NCBI GenBank assembly: GCA_019414045.1
Contig: DXMW01000024.1
Coordinates: 78,392 to 142,391 of the forward strand
Length of the DNA stretch: 64,000 nucleotides
Direction: 5' to 3'
From: Collinsella sp.
GTDB taxonomy: Bacteria; Actinomycetota; Coriobacteriia; Coriobacteriales; Coriobacteriaceae
This document shows, one piece after another, positions 53,837-63,947 of this stretch (positions are counted from its first letter, which is position 1; each line of letters begins with the position of its first letter). Under the pieces are notes generated by a model, which worked only from the letters and a program-made list of their open reading frames with translations, searched no databases and was not told the DNA's origin. Position numbers and translations under genes: made by a program.

Positions 53837-56551
53837 ATGGCAAAAGTCCGTGTGTCCACCCTGGCCAAAGAGTTCGGCATGACCTCCAAGGAACTGATGG
53901 GTCATCTCGCCGAAATGAAGATTCCCGCTAAGTCCGCTTCCTCCGCTCTGGAGGACGCCTACGTCGCTATGGTCCGCAAGCAGCTCGCCTCGGTGATCGA
54001 GGCCCGCGCCCAGGAAGTCGAGGCCGCCAAGCAGGCCGAGGAGCAGGCAGCCGCCGCCGAGGAAGCCGCCCGCGCCGCCGAGGCCGAGCGTGAGCGCATC
54101 GCCGCCGAGAAGGCACGCGAGGAGGAGCGCCGCCAGTTTGCCGCAGCCCAGGCTGCCGAGGAGGCTGCCCGCGCCGAGGCCGAGGCCAAGAAGAAGGCCG
54201 AGCAGGAGCGCCTTGCCCGCGAGAAGGAGGAGGCTGCCCGCGAGGCCCAGCGCCGCGCCGTTCCCGCTTCCGACTCCGGTTCGCGCTTCCGTTCGCTGCT
54301 CGACCAGATCGCCGCACAGGAGACCGTGCTCAAGGAGAAGAAGGACGCCGAGGACAAGGCCAAGGCCGAGCGCGCTTCCGAGCGCGGCAACCGTCGTGGC
54401 GGCAACAACGACCGCCGCGGTGGCCGTCGCAACGATCGTAACGCCTCCGACAGCAACTCCGAGCGCAACGCCTCCGAGAGCCGTCCGCACAGCCATCGCA
54501 CCAACGCCAGCAACAACGTCGCTGCTGGCATGGACTTCCCCAACCCTGATAAGCAGGGCAAGGGCAAGAAGCGCAAGGGCGGTCACAATAACGAAGAGGA
54601 CCACTACAGCCGCATGGCTCGCGAGGCCGAGGAGTACAGCCGCGAGAAGGTGCTCGAGGAGGCTCGTGCCGCCGTCGAGGAGGCCTCTCGCGAGTCCACT
54701 GGTCGCCGCAAAAAGCGCAAGGAGAAGCGCGAGCGCGAGGCCGCAAAGGCTCAGGAAGAGCGCAAGATTGAGGAGGCGCTGGCCCAGGGCGTGAACCCCG
54801 AGGACCTCGACGCCATCAAGGTCTCCCAGGGTGTTACCGTCCAGGAGCTCGCCGAGGCTCTCGACGTTCCGGCCAACGACATCATCAAGCGCCTGTTCCT
54901 GCTGGGCACACCGCTTACCATGACGCAGTCCATGTCCGACGACCTCGTCGAGCTCGTTGCCGACGACCTGGGCCGCCAGATCAAGATCATCACTCCCGAG
55001 GAGGAGAACACCTTCTCGTTCTACGACGATCCCGCCGACCTTAAGCCGCGTGCCCCGGTCGTCACCGTCATGGGTCACGTCGACCACGGCAAGACGAGCC
55101 TGCTCGACGCCATCCGTCACACCGGCGTCGCTGCCGGCGAGGCGGGCGGCATTACGCAGGCCATCGGCGCTTCGCAGGTCATGATCAACGACCGCAAGAT
55201 TACTTTCATCGATACCCCCGGTCACGCCACGTTTACGGCCATGCGTGCCCGCGGCGCCAAGGTGACCGATATCGTCATCCTGATCGTGGCTGCCGACGAC
55301 GGCGTCATGCCCCAGACCATCGAGTCGATTAACCACGCCAAGGCCGCCGGCGTCCCCATCGTCGTCGCCGTCAACAAGATCGATAAGCCGGGTGCCAACC
55401 CCGACCGTGTGCGCCAGGAGCTCACCGAGTACGGCATCATCCCCGAGGAGTGGGGCGGACAGAACATGTTCGTCAATATCTCGGCCAAGCAGAAGATCGG
55501 TATCGACGACCTGCTCGAGACCGTCCTGCTCCAGGCCGACGTGCTCGAGCTCAAGGCCAACCCCGATACGTTCGCTTCGGGCAACGTCCTTGAGGCTAAG
55601 CTCGACAAGGGCCGCGGCTCGGTCGCTACCGTGCTCGTGACCCGCGGTACCCTGCACGTGGGCGATACGCTGGTCGCCGGCCTTACCTACGGCCGCGTCC
55701 GCGCCATGCTCGACCCCAAGGGCAACGCCGTCACCGAGGCCGGTCCCTCCGACGCCGTCGAGATCCTGGGCCTGCAGTCCGTCCCCAACGCCGGCGATGA
55801 GTTCCGCGTGTTCGAGGACGAGCGCGAGGCTCGCGCCCTGGCCGATGAGCGTTCGCTCAAGGCCCGCATCGAGGAGCAGAGCCGCGTGAAGCATGTGACG
55901 CTCGAGAACCTCTTCGAGACCATCGCCGACGCCGAGGTCAAGGAGCTCAACCTGATCATCAAGGCCGACGTCCAGGGTTCTATCGAGGCCCTTCAGGACT
56001 CCCTCGACAAGATGGACCAGTCCGAGGTGCGCATCAACACGATCCACTCCGCCGTTGGCGCCATCAACGAGACCGACGTCGTTCTGGCCGACGCCTCCAA
56101 CGCCATCATCATCGGCTTTGGCGTCCGTCCCGACGGCAAGGCCCGCTCCGCCGCCGAGCGCGAGGGCGTCGAGATCCGTTGCTACGACGTCATCTACAAG
56201 TGCCTCGAGGACCTCGACGCAGCCCGTATCGGCATGCTCAAGCCCACCGAGGTCGAGGTTTCCACGGGTACCGCGACCGTTCTGGACACCTTCAAGGTGC
56301 CCAAGGTCGGTATCGCCGCCGGTGTCCGCGTCGAAGAGGGCGAGATCGCCGCGACCGATTCCGTGCGCCTGGTGCGCGACGGCATCGTGGTCTTCAACGG
56401 TAAAATCGCCTCGATGCGCCACTACAAGGACGAGGCCAAGAGCCTCAAGAGCGGCTCCGAGGGCGGTATTGGCCTGGAGAACTTCCAGGACATCAAGCCT
56501 GGCGACACCATTGAGGGCTACCGCATCGACCAGGTTGCCCGTACCGAGTAG
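53837..56551 (+). CDS. infB: Translation initiation factor IF-2
   Basis: 904 residues. An N-terminal IF2_N domain ([20 protein letters not shown]), a long charged linker rich in Ala/Glu then Asn/Arg (~55-300), and a second IF2_N ([20 protein letters not shown]). The G domain has G1 GHVDHGKTS near 413, G3 DTPGHATF, G4 NKID. The C-terminal domains bind initiator tRNA. It places fMet-tRNA on the 30S subunit in a GTP-dependent way. AAAGGGTAGGTG precedes the start; there are 90 bases between it and nusA. Confidence 0.96.
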   Translation: MAKVRVSTLAKEFGMTSKELMGHLAEMKIPAKSASSALEDAYVAMVRKQLASVIEARAQEVEAAKQAEEQAAAAEEAARAAEAERERIAAEKAREEERRQFAAAQAAEEAARAEAEAKKKAEQERLAREKEEAAREAQRRAVPASDSGSRFRSLLDQIAAQETVLKEKKDAEDKAKAERASERGNRRGGNNDRRGGRRNDRNASDSNSERNASESRPHSHRTNASNNVAAGMDFPNPDKQGKGKKRKGGHNNEEDHYSRMAREAEEYSREKVLEEARAAVEEASRESTGRRKKRKEKREREAAKAQEERKIEEALAQGVNPEDLDAIKVSQGVTVQELAEALDVPANDIIKRLFLLGTPLTMTQSMSDDLVELVADDLGRQIKIITPEEENTFSFYDDPADLKPRAPVVTVMGHVDHGKTSLLDAIRHTGVAAGEAGGITQAIGASQVMINDRKITFIDTPGHATFTAMRARGAKVTDIVILIVAADDGVMPQTIESINHAKAAGVPIVVAVNKIDKPGANPDRVRQELTEYGIIPEEWGGQNMFVNISAKQKIGIDDLLETVLLQADVLELKANPDTFASGNVLEAKLDKGRGSVATVLVTRGTLHVGDTLVAGLTYGRVRAMLDPKGNAVTEAGPSDAVEILGLQSVPNAGDEFRVFEDEREARALADERSLKARIEEQSRVKHVTLENLFETIADAEVKELNLIIKADVQGSIEALQDSLDKMDQSEVRINTIHSAVGAINETDVVLADASNAIIIGFGVRPDGKARSAAEREGVEIRCYDVIYKCLEDLDAARIGMLKPTEVEVSTGTATVLDTFKVPKVGIAAGVRVEEGEIAATDSVRLVRDGIVVFNGKIASMRHYKDEAKSLKSGSEGGIGLENFQDIKPGDTIEGYRIDQVARTE

Positions 56552-56562
56552 GGGGTAGCGCT

Positions 56563-56973
56563 ATGAAGCAAACGCAGGCAACCCGCCGTCTGGGCGAGCA
56601 GCTTCGCGAGAAGCTTGGTTATATCCTGCTTTTTGAGGTTTCCGATCCGCGTCTCGACCTGGTTACTTTGACCGCGGTCGAGGTCGCGGTGGACCGTTCG
56701 TTCGCGCGTGTGTACGTGTCGTGCGATGCGAGCCGCTACGACGAGGTCATGGAGGCGCTCGCTAGCGCCAAGGGCCGTATTCGCAGCCTGTTGGCTCGCT
56801 CGCTCGATTGGCGTGTTACGCCCGAGCTCGATTTTCGCATCGATCGCTCGACCGATGAGGCCGAGCGCATCACGCGTGCGCTGGAAAACGTTCCCGCCAC
56901 GCTTGCGATCGAAAAGGACGAGGACGGCTATCCGATAGCGGATGCCGCCCAGGAGGCAGCTTTAGATGACTAA
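56563..56973 (+). CDS. rbfA: Ribosome-binding factor A
   Basis: 136 residues. KH-like fold: LREKLGYILLFEVSDPRLDL with VTLTAVEVAVDRSFARVYVS, then KGRIRSLLARSLDWRVTPEL and FRIDRSTDEAERI. It matures the 30S subunit 5' end of 16S rRNA. It starts 11 bases after infB, and its end overlaps nrnA by eight bases. Confidence 0.93.
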   Translation: MKQTQATRRLGEQLREKLGYILLFEVSDPRLDLVTLTAVEVAVDRSFARVYVSCDASRYDEVMEALASAKGRIRSLLARSLDWRVTPELDFRIDRSTDEAERITRALENVPATLAIEKDEDGYPIADAAQEAALDD

Positions 56974-58009
56974 TTCCGCCGACCTCGCCTCGTGCGAGTC
57001 TGCAGATATTCAGCGGCGCATCCTCGAGCTCATCGAGGATGCGTCCTCCATTGCGATTTCGGGACATACTTCTCCCGATGGCGACGCCCTGGGCTCCGTG
57101 TTGGGTCTGGGCCTTTCGCTCATGAAGTTTTTTCCCAACAAGGACATTGCGCTGCTGTTGGCAGACGATGACCCGGTTCCGCGTATCTACCGCTTTATGG
57201 AAGGCTCCGATCGCCTGGTGCCGGCATCTGCGTACACCGGCAATCCTGACCTGTTCATCTCGGTGGACGTACCGGTCGTAGAGCGTCTCAATAATTCCGC
57301 CGAGGTGCTTCGTCGCTCCAAGCATGTGGTGTGCTTCGATCACCATCCGGCGCGCGAGGAGTTTGCCGAGCTCAGCCTGAGGCGCGTCGAAGCTGCAGCC
57401 TGCGCCATGATCATCGACCGCTTCTTGGACAATTGCGGCATTGTCGCACGTGATGGCGTTGCAACCTGCCTGCTGTGTGGCTTGGTTACCGATACCGGCC
57501 GTTTTCAGTACCAAAACGCCGACGCCGCCGCGTTCCATGCAGCCTCGCGTCTGGTTGCCCACGGTGCCGATCCGGCGCGTGTGGCACTCGAGGTCTACCA
57601 GAGCATGCGCGTTGAGTTTTTGCACCTCAAGTCCATCGTTATGGGCCGCATTAAGACGGTGGCCCACGGGCGCGTCGCGTATAGCTACGCGTACCAGAGT
57701 GACCTTGAGGCGTGCGGTGTCACCTCGGATGAGTGCGACGGTCTGGTTGACGTGGTGCGCTCGGTGATGGGCGTCGAGGTCTGCCTGTTCCTGAAGGGCA
57801 TTGAGGGCGATACCAAGGTGCGCGGCAACCTGCGCTCCAAGGGTGACCTCAACGTGTCCGAGATCGCTGCTGCCTTTGGCGGAGGCGGACATCCTGCTGC
57901 CGCCGGTTTCTCCAACAACGGAACGATTCTCGAGACGCTCACCGTGGCACTTCCCATGCTGGCCGAACTGGTAGGGGAGGATCCCGCTTCGGTGACCGTC
58001 GAGCTCTAA
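56966..58009 (+). CDS. nrnA: DHH phosphoesterase (NrnA-like oligoribonuclease/pAp phosphatase)
   Basis: 347 residues. DHH domain with HTSPDGDALGS near 32, CFDHHPAREE near 120 and LLCGLVTDTGRFQYQN near 170; C-terminal DHHA1 domain with GGGGHPAAAGFS near 312. It degrades short RNA oligonucleotides and 3'-phosphoadenosine 5'-phosphate. Position after rbfA and before truB is the standard one. Overlaps rbfA. Confidence 0.88.
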   Translation: MTNSADLASCESADIQRRILELIEDASSIAISGHTSPDGDALGSVLGLGLSLMKFFPNKDIALLLADDDPVPRIYRFMEGSDRLVPASAYTGNPDLFISVDVPVVERLNNSAEVLRRSKHVVCFDHHPAREEFAELSLRRVEAAACAMIIDRFLDNCGIVARDGVATCLLCGLVTDTGRFQYQNADAAAFHAASRLVAHGADPARVALEVYQSMRVEFLHLKSIVMGRIKTVAHGRVAYSYAYQSDLEACGVTSDECDGLVDVVRSVMGVEVCLFLKGIEGDTKVRGNLRSKGDLNVSEIAAAFGGGGHPAAAGFSNNGTILETLTVALPMLAELVGEDPASVTVEL

Positions 58010-58023
58010 CATTTGGATGGTAC

Positions 58024-58956
58024 ATGGCTCGTCGTACGCCTTCTCAATTGAATATGCTGCTCGCCGTTGATAAGCCGGTGGGCTGTACGTCCCACGATGT
58101 GGTATCGCAGTGCCGACGCGCCCTCCATGAGCGGCGCGTCGGCCATGCCGGTACGCTTGACCCCATGGCCTCGGGTGTCATGGTGGTGGGCGTGGGCCAG
58201 GCGACCCGTCTGCTGGGCATGCTAACCCTCGATACCAAAAGTTATGTCGCCGACATTTCGTTTGGCGTCGAGACCAATACCGATGACGCGGAGGGCGAGG
58301 CCGTCCGCACGGTGCCCGTTGCCCCCGAGTTGCGCGATCTTGCTTACGCCCGTGAGCAGCTGGCCGCTATGCTTGGCCCGCAGATGCAGGTGCCGCCAGC
58401 GTTTTCGGCCATTTCGGTCAATGGCGTTCGCGCCTATAAGAGTGCTCGCGAGGGCAATGCGGTTGAGTTGCCCCCGCGTCCCGTCGAGGTTTATGCCGCC
58501 GACCTGATCGCCGTGGGCGGCGAGGGCGATACGTGCGTCTGGACCGTGGCGTTTTCGGTAAGCAAGGGCACCTACATTCGCGCGCTTGCTCGCGATCTGG
58601 GTCGCGCCTGCGATAGTGCTGCGCATATTTCCGCGCTGCGCCGTACGGCCTCCGGCGTGGTTTCCATTGGCGCCTGTCATGCGGTCGAGGAGCTTTCTCC
58701 CGAGTCTGCGGCCGGCTTCGCCTTGGATCCCATCGCCGCCCTTGGTGCCACGCGTGTCGATTTGCCGGGAAATCTTGCAGACGACCTGCTTTGTGGTCGC
58801 CGCATTCCCGTTGAACGCGCGCTTGCGGACTTCGATACGGTGAAGGCACCGTTCGCGCTCGTGCTCGATGGGGGATTGAAGGCGCTCGCCCGTATCGAGG
58901 GCGGCCGCTTTGTGATGGAGCACGTCTTTCCGCAGGCGATCGGCGGTGTTCGATGA
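58024..58956 (+). CDS. truB: tRNA pseudouridine-55 synthase
   Basis: 310 residues. LLAVDKPVGCTSHDVVSQCR at the N-terminus and the catalytic Asp in VGHAGTLDPMASGVMVVGVG near 45; KSYVADISFGVETNTDDAEG and TYIRALARDLGRACDS are further family motifs. It makes pseudouridine 55 in the T loop of tRNAs. Its stop overlaps the ribF start by four bases. Confidence 0.94.
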   Translation: MARRTPSQLNMLLAVDKPVGCTSHDVVSQCRRALHERRVGHAGTLDPMASGVMVVGVGQATRLLGMLTLDTKSYVADISFGVETNTDDAEGEAVRTVPVAPELRDLAYAREQLAAMLGPQMQVPPAFSAISVNGVRAYKSAREGNAVELPPRPVEVYAADLIAVGGEGDTCVWTVAFSVSKGTYIRALARDLGRACDSAAHISALRRTASGVVSIGACHAVEELSPESAAGFALDPIAALGATRVDLPGNLADDLLCGRRIPVERALADFDTVKAPFALVLDGGLKALARIEGGRFVMEHVFPQAIGGVR

Positions 58957-59960
58957 TGCTGGCGCCCCACGAGCTCGCGCGTATCTTTTTCGCGGGTGAG
59001 TTGGATGAGGCCCGTATCGTTTCTGCCGATGCATTTGATGGGTGCGAGTTCTTGGGTGCCGCGTCGATCGCCATTGGCGTGTTTGATGGCGTGCATCGTG
59101 GGCACCAAGAGCTGATTGACGCGGTTATTCGCGACGCACGTTTCCACGGCAGCAAAGCGGTCGTGGCCACCTTCGATCCTGATCCGGACGTCGTGGTGAG
59201 TCCGTCGCCCGCTCAAAAATTGATGACGACGGCCGACCGACTGCACGCACTGGCTCAAACCGGGGTCGATGCGGTGGTGGCCGTTCCCTTTACGCCCGCC
59301 GTGGCGGCACTCGACCATGTCGGGTTTCTGGCGCTGTTGTCGCGCGTTGTCGACATTCACTCCATTCGTGTAGGCAGCGACTTTAGACTCGGCCACGGCG
59401 GCGCTTCGGGCGTTGCCGAGATGCGCGCCTGGGGTGCTGAGCGTGGGGTTGACGTTTACGGTCACGACCTGCTTTGCGTTAACGGGCAGACCATCTGTGC
59501 CACGCGCATCCGCCATGAGCTGGACCAGGGTCATGTGGAGCTGGCTGCCGAGCTTCTCGGCCGTCCCTATATGGTGCGCGGCGTTGTGGCGGCTGGCCGT
59601 CACGAGGGTTCCGACATGGGCTTTCCCACGGCAAACATCCAGGTGCCCGACGGCATTCAAGTGCCTGCCGATGGCGTCTATGAGGGTCTGGTGCTGGTCG
59701 ACGATACCGTATGGCCTGCTGCTGTTAACGTCGGCCTGCCGCCGACCTATGCCGACGATGCCGCCTCGGCGCATCTCGAGGCCAACTTGATCGGCTATGC
59801 GGGCGACCTGTATGGCGCTTCCGTGTCGCTGGCGTTTACGCGCTGGCTGCGTCCGTCTCGCGTGTTCGATTCCCTGGACGACCTGATCGCGACCGTCGAG
59901 GGTAATATCGACGATATCCGTCATAACTTGGGTGAGCAGGGGGTGAGTATCCGTGATTAG
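58953..59960 (+). CDS. ribF: Bifunctional riboflavin kinase/FAD synthetase
   Basis: 335 residues. N-terminal nucleotidyltransferase with GVFDGVHRGHQELI near 45 and ATRIRHELDQGHVE near 185; C-terminal riboflavin kinase with GVVAAGRHEGSDMGFPTAN near 210 and DGVYEGLV. It makes FMN then FAD, needed by the several flavoproteins in the window. Overlaps truB (ATGA) and dnaG. Confidence 0.93.
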   Translation: MMLAPHELARIFFAGELDEARIVSADAFDGCEFLGAASIAIGVFDGVHRGHQELIDAVIRDARFHGSKAVVATFDPDPDVVVSPSPAQKLMTTADRLHALAQTGVDAVVAVPFTPAVAALDHVGFLALLSRVVDIHSIRVGSDFRLGHGGASGVAEMRAWGAERGVDVYGHDLLCVNGQTICATRIRHELDQGHVELAAELLGRPYMVRGVVAAGRHEGSDMGFPTANIQVPDGIQVPADGVYEGLVLVDDTVWPAAVNVGLPPTYADDAASAHLEANLIGYAGDLYGASVSLAFTRWLRPSRVFDSLDDLIATVEGNIDDIRHNLGEQGVSIRD

Positions 59961-62082
59961 CGATGAGGAAAAAGATCAGGTACGCGCGGCGTCGGACCTG
60001 GTTGCCATAGTGCAGGAAACGGTTGAGCTCAAGCCCCGCGGCCATGAGTTTTGGGGATGCTGCCCGTTTCATGGCGAAAAGACCCCATCGTTTCACATTA
60101 TCCCTGCTACGCAGGTGTGGCACTGCTTTGGTTGCGGCGAGGGCGGCGACGTCTTTACCTATATCATGAAGCGCGAGAACCTGAGTTTTCCCGAGTCGAT
60201 CCGCTATTTGGCTGATCGTGCGGGCATTGAACTGCACGATACCGGTGCGCAGCGCGATCGCGGCACCAAGCGTGCCCGCATCTATGACCTGTGCGCCGAG
60301 ACGGCTCAGTTCTACCACACCATGCTTATGCGCGGTAAGGACAGCCGTCCGCGCGAGTACTTTGTCAGCCGCGGCATGGGCGGAGATGTCTGTCGCCGCT
60401 ACTGCCTGGGCTTTGCACCGGGTCGCAACGCGCTGGTTTCGCATCTGTCTCAAGCGGGCTTTACCCCGCAGGAGATGATTGACGCCAATGTGGCCGTGAG
60501 CCGTGGGCGCGGACAGCTTGCCGACCGTTTTTACGACCGTGTGATGTTTCCCATCTTTGATGAGCAAGGTCACAATATCGCCTTTGGCGGGCGCATCATG
60601 GGCGATGGTCAGCCAAAGTACCTCAACACCGCCGAGACGAGCGTGTTTCATAAAAAACGAAACCTCTACGGCTTTAACTGGGCCAAGGAGTTTATCGTCG
60701 CGCAGGATACCGCCATCGTGGTGGAGGGATATACCGACTGCATCGCCTGCTGGGAGGCAGGGATCAAAAACGTCGTCGCTACGCTGGGCACAGCACTCAC
60801 GGAACATCACGTTAAGACACTCACCCGTTTTGCCAAGCGCATTGTCTATATGTTCGATGGCGACGCCGCCGGTCAAAAGGCCGCTCGCCGCGCGATTCAG
60901 TTTATCGAGCAGGATTCGATGGACCTGCGCTGCGTGGTGCTGCCCGACGGCAACGACCCCATGGAGTTCATCACGGCGCATGGCGGCCAGGAGCTTCAGG
61001 CGCGCATCGATGCCGCCGAGCCCCTCATGGACTTTGTCTACCGTTCGCTGCAGGAGTCGAGCGACATTACCACACCGGGCGGTCGTGCCAAGGCGCTCGA
61101 GGATGCGCTGACGCTCATCTATCCGCTGCGCGACAGCTATATGATCGACACATACTTTATCCAGATTGCCGACCTGTTAGGTTTGGACCTGGAGACCGTG
61201 CGCGCGAGTTCGGGCCGTGTGTTTCGCGATGTCGCCAAGCGCGAGGATGCCGAGCGCCGGCGTGAGCAGAGCTACGAGCGTCAACGCGCGCAAGCTGAGC
61301 GCGCGGGCGGTTCGCAGGGTCGAGGCTCGGGCGGCGGTGCGGCTGGCGCGCGCAGTGCCGGTCGCGGTGCCTGGGCCGCGGGTGCGACGCCACCGGTGTC
61401 CGCACCGGTCGAAGAGGACCCGTACGACTACGTTCCGGTTGATGCCTATGGGGCCGCGCCGGTGGAGGTCGACGAGGATCTGCCGCCAATCGATGTGCCA
61501 GCGGGGATGGAAAGCGCTGCGCCTGTTGCCGATAGTTCAAACGCGGCGACAGCTCCTTCGATGCCGATTGTTTTGACCGATCTGGAGCGGAAATCCCTAG
61601 CGGGGGAGCGCGAGCTGCTGACGATGCTTACGAGCTACCCCGATCTGTTCCGCACGTATGCCGACCGCATTTGTTCTATCGAATGGGTCGATCCGCGTCA
61701 CGAGTCCATTGCGTGGGCCGTGCTCGCGACGCCGCCGGGCACCGATCCTGCGGCCTGCATGGATGCGGCGCGCGCGGTGTGTCCCGAGGCGGCCTCCCTT
61801 GTCAGCGCCGGGCGCATCTCGGCAACGAGTAAGCACCCGACCGAGACGAACATCGTCTTTATGCTCGATACGCTCGAGCTCTACACCATCAAGCGTCGCA
61901 TGCGAGCCGCGCAGGCCAAGTTGCGTCAGAACCGTTCACTCGACGATGAGGCCCGTCGCGTGCTGACGATGCAGGCGATGCAAGATTCGCAGCGCCAGCG
62001 CGAGCTCCAAAAGTCGATTGGTGGCGTAGCCGACCCGTTCCGTTTGATCGGTTTAGAGACTGCTGGCGCCGACCAGGCCTAG
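59953..62082 (+). CDS. dnaG: DNA primase
   Basis: 709 residues from GTG 59953, preceded by AGGGGGTGAG and overlapping the ribF stop. N-terminal zinc finger CCPFHGEKTPSFH with CFGCGEGGD (~37-60); the primase core has a Toprim domain with VVEGYTDCIACW near 258 and MFDGDAAGQKAARR near 300. A Gly/Ala/Pro-rich linker (~440-540) leads to the DnaB-interacting C-terminal domain. It makes replication primers. The adjacent rpoD reproduces the widespread dnaG-rpoD pairing. Confidence 0.95.
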   Translation: MISDEEKDQVRAASDLVAIVQETVELKPRGHEFWGCCPFHGEKTPSFHIIPATQVWHCFGCGEGGDVFTYIMKRENLSFPESIRYLADRAGIELHDTGAQRDRGTKRARIYDLCAETAQFYHTMLMRGKDSRPREYFVSRGMGGDVCRRYCLGFAPGRNALVSHLSQAGFTPQEMIDANVAVSRGRGQLADRFYDRVMFPIFDEQGHNIAFGGRIMGDGQPKYLNTAETSVFHKKRNLYGFNWAKEFIVAQDTAIVVEGYTDCIACWEAGIKNVVATLGTALTEHHVKTLTRFAKRIVYMFDGDAAGQKAARRAIQFIEQDSMDLRCVVLPDGNDPMEFITAHGGQELQARIDAAEPLMDFVYRSLQESSDITTPGGRAKALEDALTLIYPLRDSYMIDTYFIQIADLLGLDLETVRASSGRVFRDVAKREDAERRREQSYERQRAQAERAGGSQGRGSGGGAAGARSAGRGAWAAGATPPVSAPVEEDPYDYVPVDAYGAAPVEVDEDLPPIDVPAGMESAAPVADSSNAATAPSMPIVLTDLERKSLAGERELLTMLTSYPDLFRTYADRICSIEWVDPRHESIAWAVLATPPGTDPAACMDAARAVCPEAASLVSAGRISATSKHPTETNIVFMLDTLELYTIKRRMRAAQAKLRQNRSLDDEARRVLTMQAMQDSQRQRELQKSIGGVADPFRLIGLETAGADQA

Positions 62083-62192
62083 ATGTTGTGGTCAACCAGC
62101 GTATTCTCGCCTATATCCAGTCTGAATTTTGGGTATAGACGTCAATGTGTGTGCTAAAGTAATGAGTCCTGTGGACTACGAAGGGAGAATCT

Positions 62193-63536
62193 GTGCCAAA
62201 AAAGAGTGAGAGCACGGGTACTGGGCTGGAATCCTACGTTGCAAAGCTCATGGGCAACGGCTCTAACAGGACTTCGGTAACCGAGGACGAGATTCAGGTC
62301 GCCCTGAAGGATATCGATGTTTCTGACGAGCAGCTCAACGCGGTGTATTCCGCGCTGCGCAACAGCGGCATCCAGATTATCTCCGCGAGCGGAAACGACG
62401 ACGCCCCCATGGACGTCGACGATGACGATAACGATACCGATGATTTTGACGACGACGACGAGCACGATTCCGGCTCGCTCGACGATCACGAGCTCAAGAT
62501 GGCCCGTCAGGCCGACGCCGAGATGGGTTCTTCCAAGAGCAAGAAGAAGCGCACCGTGCGCACGTCCCGTTCGCGTTCGCGCGTGCGTGGTATCGACGCC
62601 TCCACGGTGATGCTGACCGGCGACCCGGTTCGTATGTACCTCAAGGAGATCGGTAAGGTCGACCTGCTGACCGCATCTGAAGAGGTCGATCTGGCCATGA
62701 AGATCGAGGCCGGTCTCGAGGCTACCGAGAAGCTCGAGGCAAATGAGGCTGGCGAGATCGAGCTCACGCGTGCCGAGATGCGTCGTCTTACGCGTATCGA
62801 GAACGTTGGTCTTGAGGCCAAGCAGGCGCTCATCAGCGCAAACCTGCGTCTGGTCGTCTCCATCGCCAAGCGCTATGTCGGCCGTGGCATGCTGTTCCTG
62901 GATCTGATCCAGGAGGGCAACCTCGGTCTGATCCGCGCCGTCGAGAAGTTCGACTACCAGAAGGGCTTCAAGTTCTCCACGTACGCCACGTGGTGGATTC
63001 GTCAGGCCATTACGCGCGCTATTGCCGACCAGGCCCGTACCATTCGTATTCCCGTGCACATGGTCGAGACCATTAACAAGCTCGTCCGCGTGCAGCGCCA
63101 GCTCCTCCAGGATCTGGGCCGCGACCCGACCCCCGAGGAGATCGGTGCCGAGATGGACATGAGCGCCGACCGCGTCCGCGAGATCCAGAAGATTTCGCAG
63201 GAGCCCGTGTCGTTGGAGACCCCGATCGGCGAGGAAGAGGATTCCCAGCTGGGCGACTTCATCGAGGACTCCCAGGCTATCGTTCCGCCCGATGCGGCCA
63301 GCTTCTCCATGCTGCAGGAGCAGCTCACCCAGGTGCTCGATTCGCTTGCCGATCGTGAGCGCAAGGTTATCGAGCTGCGCTTTGGTCTCGTTGACGGACA
63401 CCCCCGCACGCTCGAGGAAGTCGGTCGCGAGTTTGGCGTCACGCGCGAGCGTATCCGCCAGATCGAGTCCAAGACCCTGGCCAAGCTTCGCCACCCGAGC
63501 CGCTCTAGCAAGTTGAAGGACTACATCGAGTCTTAG
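62193..63536 (+). CDS. rpoD: Primary sigma factor (sigma-70)
   Basis: 447 residues from GTG 62193 (AAGGGAG, five bases upstream). A region 1.1-like N-terminus ([20 protein letters not shown]) and an acidic Asp-rich stretch (~70-95) precede region 1.2 ([17 protein letters not shown]). Regions 2-4 are intact: [40 protein letters not shown] in 2.3-2.4, and the 4.2 [22 protein letters not shown]. It directs the housekeeping RNA polymerase. Its 3' spacer carries the composite structured element B. Confidence 0.95.
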   Translation: MPKKSESTGTGLESYVAKLMGNGSNRTSVTEDEIQVALKDIDVSDEQLNAVYSALRNSGIQIISASGNDDAPMDVDDDDNDTDDFDDDDEHDSGSLDDHELKMARQADAEMGSSKSKKKRTVRTSRSRSRVRGIDASTVMLTGDPVRMYLKEIGKVDLLTASEEVDLAMKIEAGLEATEKLEANEAGEIELTRAEMRRLTRIENVGLEAKQALISANLRLVVSIAKRYVGRGMLFLDLIQEGNLGLIRAVEKFDYQKGFKFSTYATWWIRQAITRAIADQARTIRIPVHMVETINKLVRVQRQLLQDLGRDPTPEEIGAEMDMSADRVREIQKISQEPVSLETPIGEEEDSQLGDFIEDSQAIVPPDAASFSMLQEQLTQVLDSLADRERKVIELRFGLVDGHPRTLEEVGREFGVTRERIRQIESKTLAKLRHPSRSSKLKDYIES

Positions 63537-63541
63537 GGGTT

Positions 63542-63674
63542 CCGCCGTTCTACCGAACGGCGGACCAGTCGACGCTGCGCGCCGCCCAGGGCGACAATTT
63601 GTCATTCAAAAGGCAAGGCATGACCAGAAGGTCTATGCCTTGCCTTTTTCATGCCAACTTGTTCGCCCTGGACG
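63542..63674 (+). other. Composite structured element after rpoD (copy B), with terminator
   Basis: Hairpin CCGCCGTTC-tacc-GAACGGCGG (63542-63563) and TCGACGCTGC (63569-63578), identical in arms to the element after valS; then an outer stem (GCCCAGGGCGACAA region with TTGTTCGCCCTGG) enclosing AAGGCAAGGCAT..ATGCCTTGCCTTTTT (63607-63648), a strong terminator. Between it and 63780 lies only TTGGGGACGTCCCCAA (63733-63748), a perfect palindrome. Confidence 0.6.
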
Positions 63675-63780
63675 TCGCTCGCTGTCCGTCCTCTACCTGC
63701 GGCATCTCCATTGCTTGGCAGTTGGGTGGCAGTTGGGGACGTCCCCAATGACTGGGCCGGAAAAATTCTTAAAAAAGTTC

Positions 63781-63808
63781 TTGCCCTTCGCCCAATCGTC
63801 CGTATAAT
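63781..63808 (+). promoter_or_regulatory. Promoter of the tRNA-Asn genes
   Basis: TTGCCC at 63781-63786, 16-base spacer and perfect TATAAT at 63803-63808, 30 bases before the first tRNA-Asn. Confidence 0.65.
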
Positions 63809-63838
63809 AAACTTCGTTGCTTGAGAGCACGCACCTAT

Positions 63839-63913
63839 TCCTCGGTAGCTCAATGGTAGAGCACGCGGCTGTTAACCGCGCTGTTGTAGGTTCGAGTCCT
63901 ACCCGGGGAGCCA
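63839..63913 (+). tRNA. tRNA-Asn, anticodon GTT
   Basis: Acceptor stem TCCTCGG with CCGGGGA (one G-T pair), discriminator G and encoded CCA. Anticodon stem CGCGG/CCGCG with loop CTGTTAA gives anticodon GTT. T arm GTAGG-TTCGAGT-CCTAC is complete. Confidence 0.95.
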
Positions 63914-63922
63914 GAATTTCTC

Positions 63923-63943
63923 AGCCCATTCAGCTGGGCTTTT
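63923..63943 (+). terminator. Short hairpin between the two tRNA-Asn genes
   Basis: AGCCCA pairs with TGGGCT followed by TTTT; it may be a weak terminator or a processing signal. Confidence 0.4.
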
Positions 63944-63947
63944 AAAT

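Noticed and set aside
61290..61560. Low-complexity Gly/Ala/Pro stretch in dnaG as a possible frameshift
   Set aside because: The frame stays open with family domains on both sides; it is an ordinary linker before the C-terminal domain.
63733..63748. Palindrome TTGGGGACGTCCCCAA before the tRNA-Asn genes as an operator
   Set aside because: Too far upstream of the promoter and similar to GGGACG phrases in other spacers here; more likely repeat debris.
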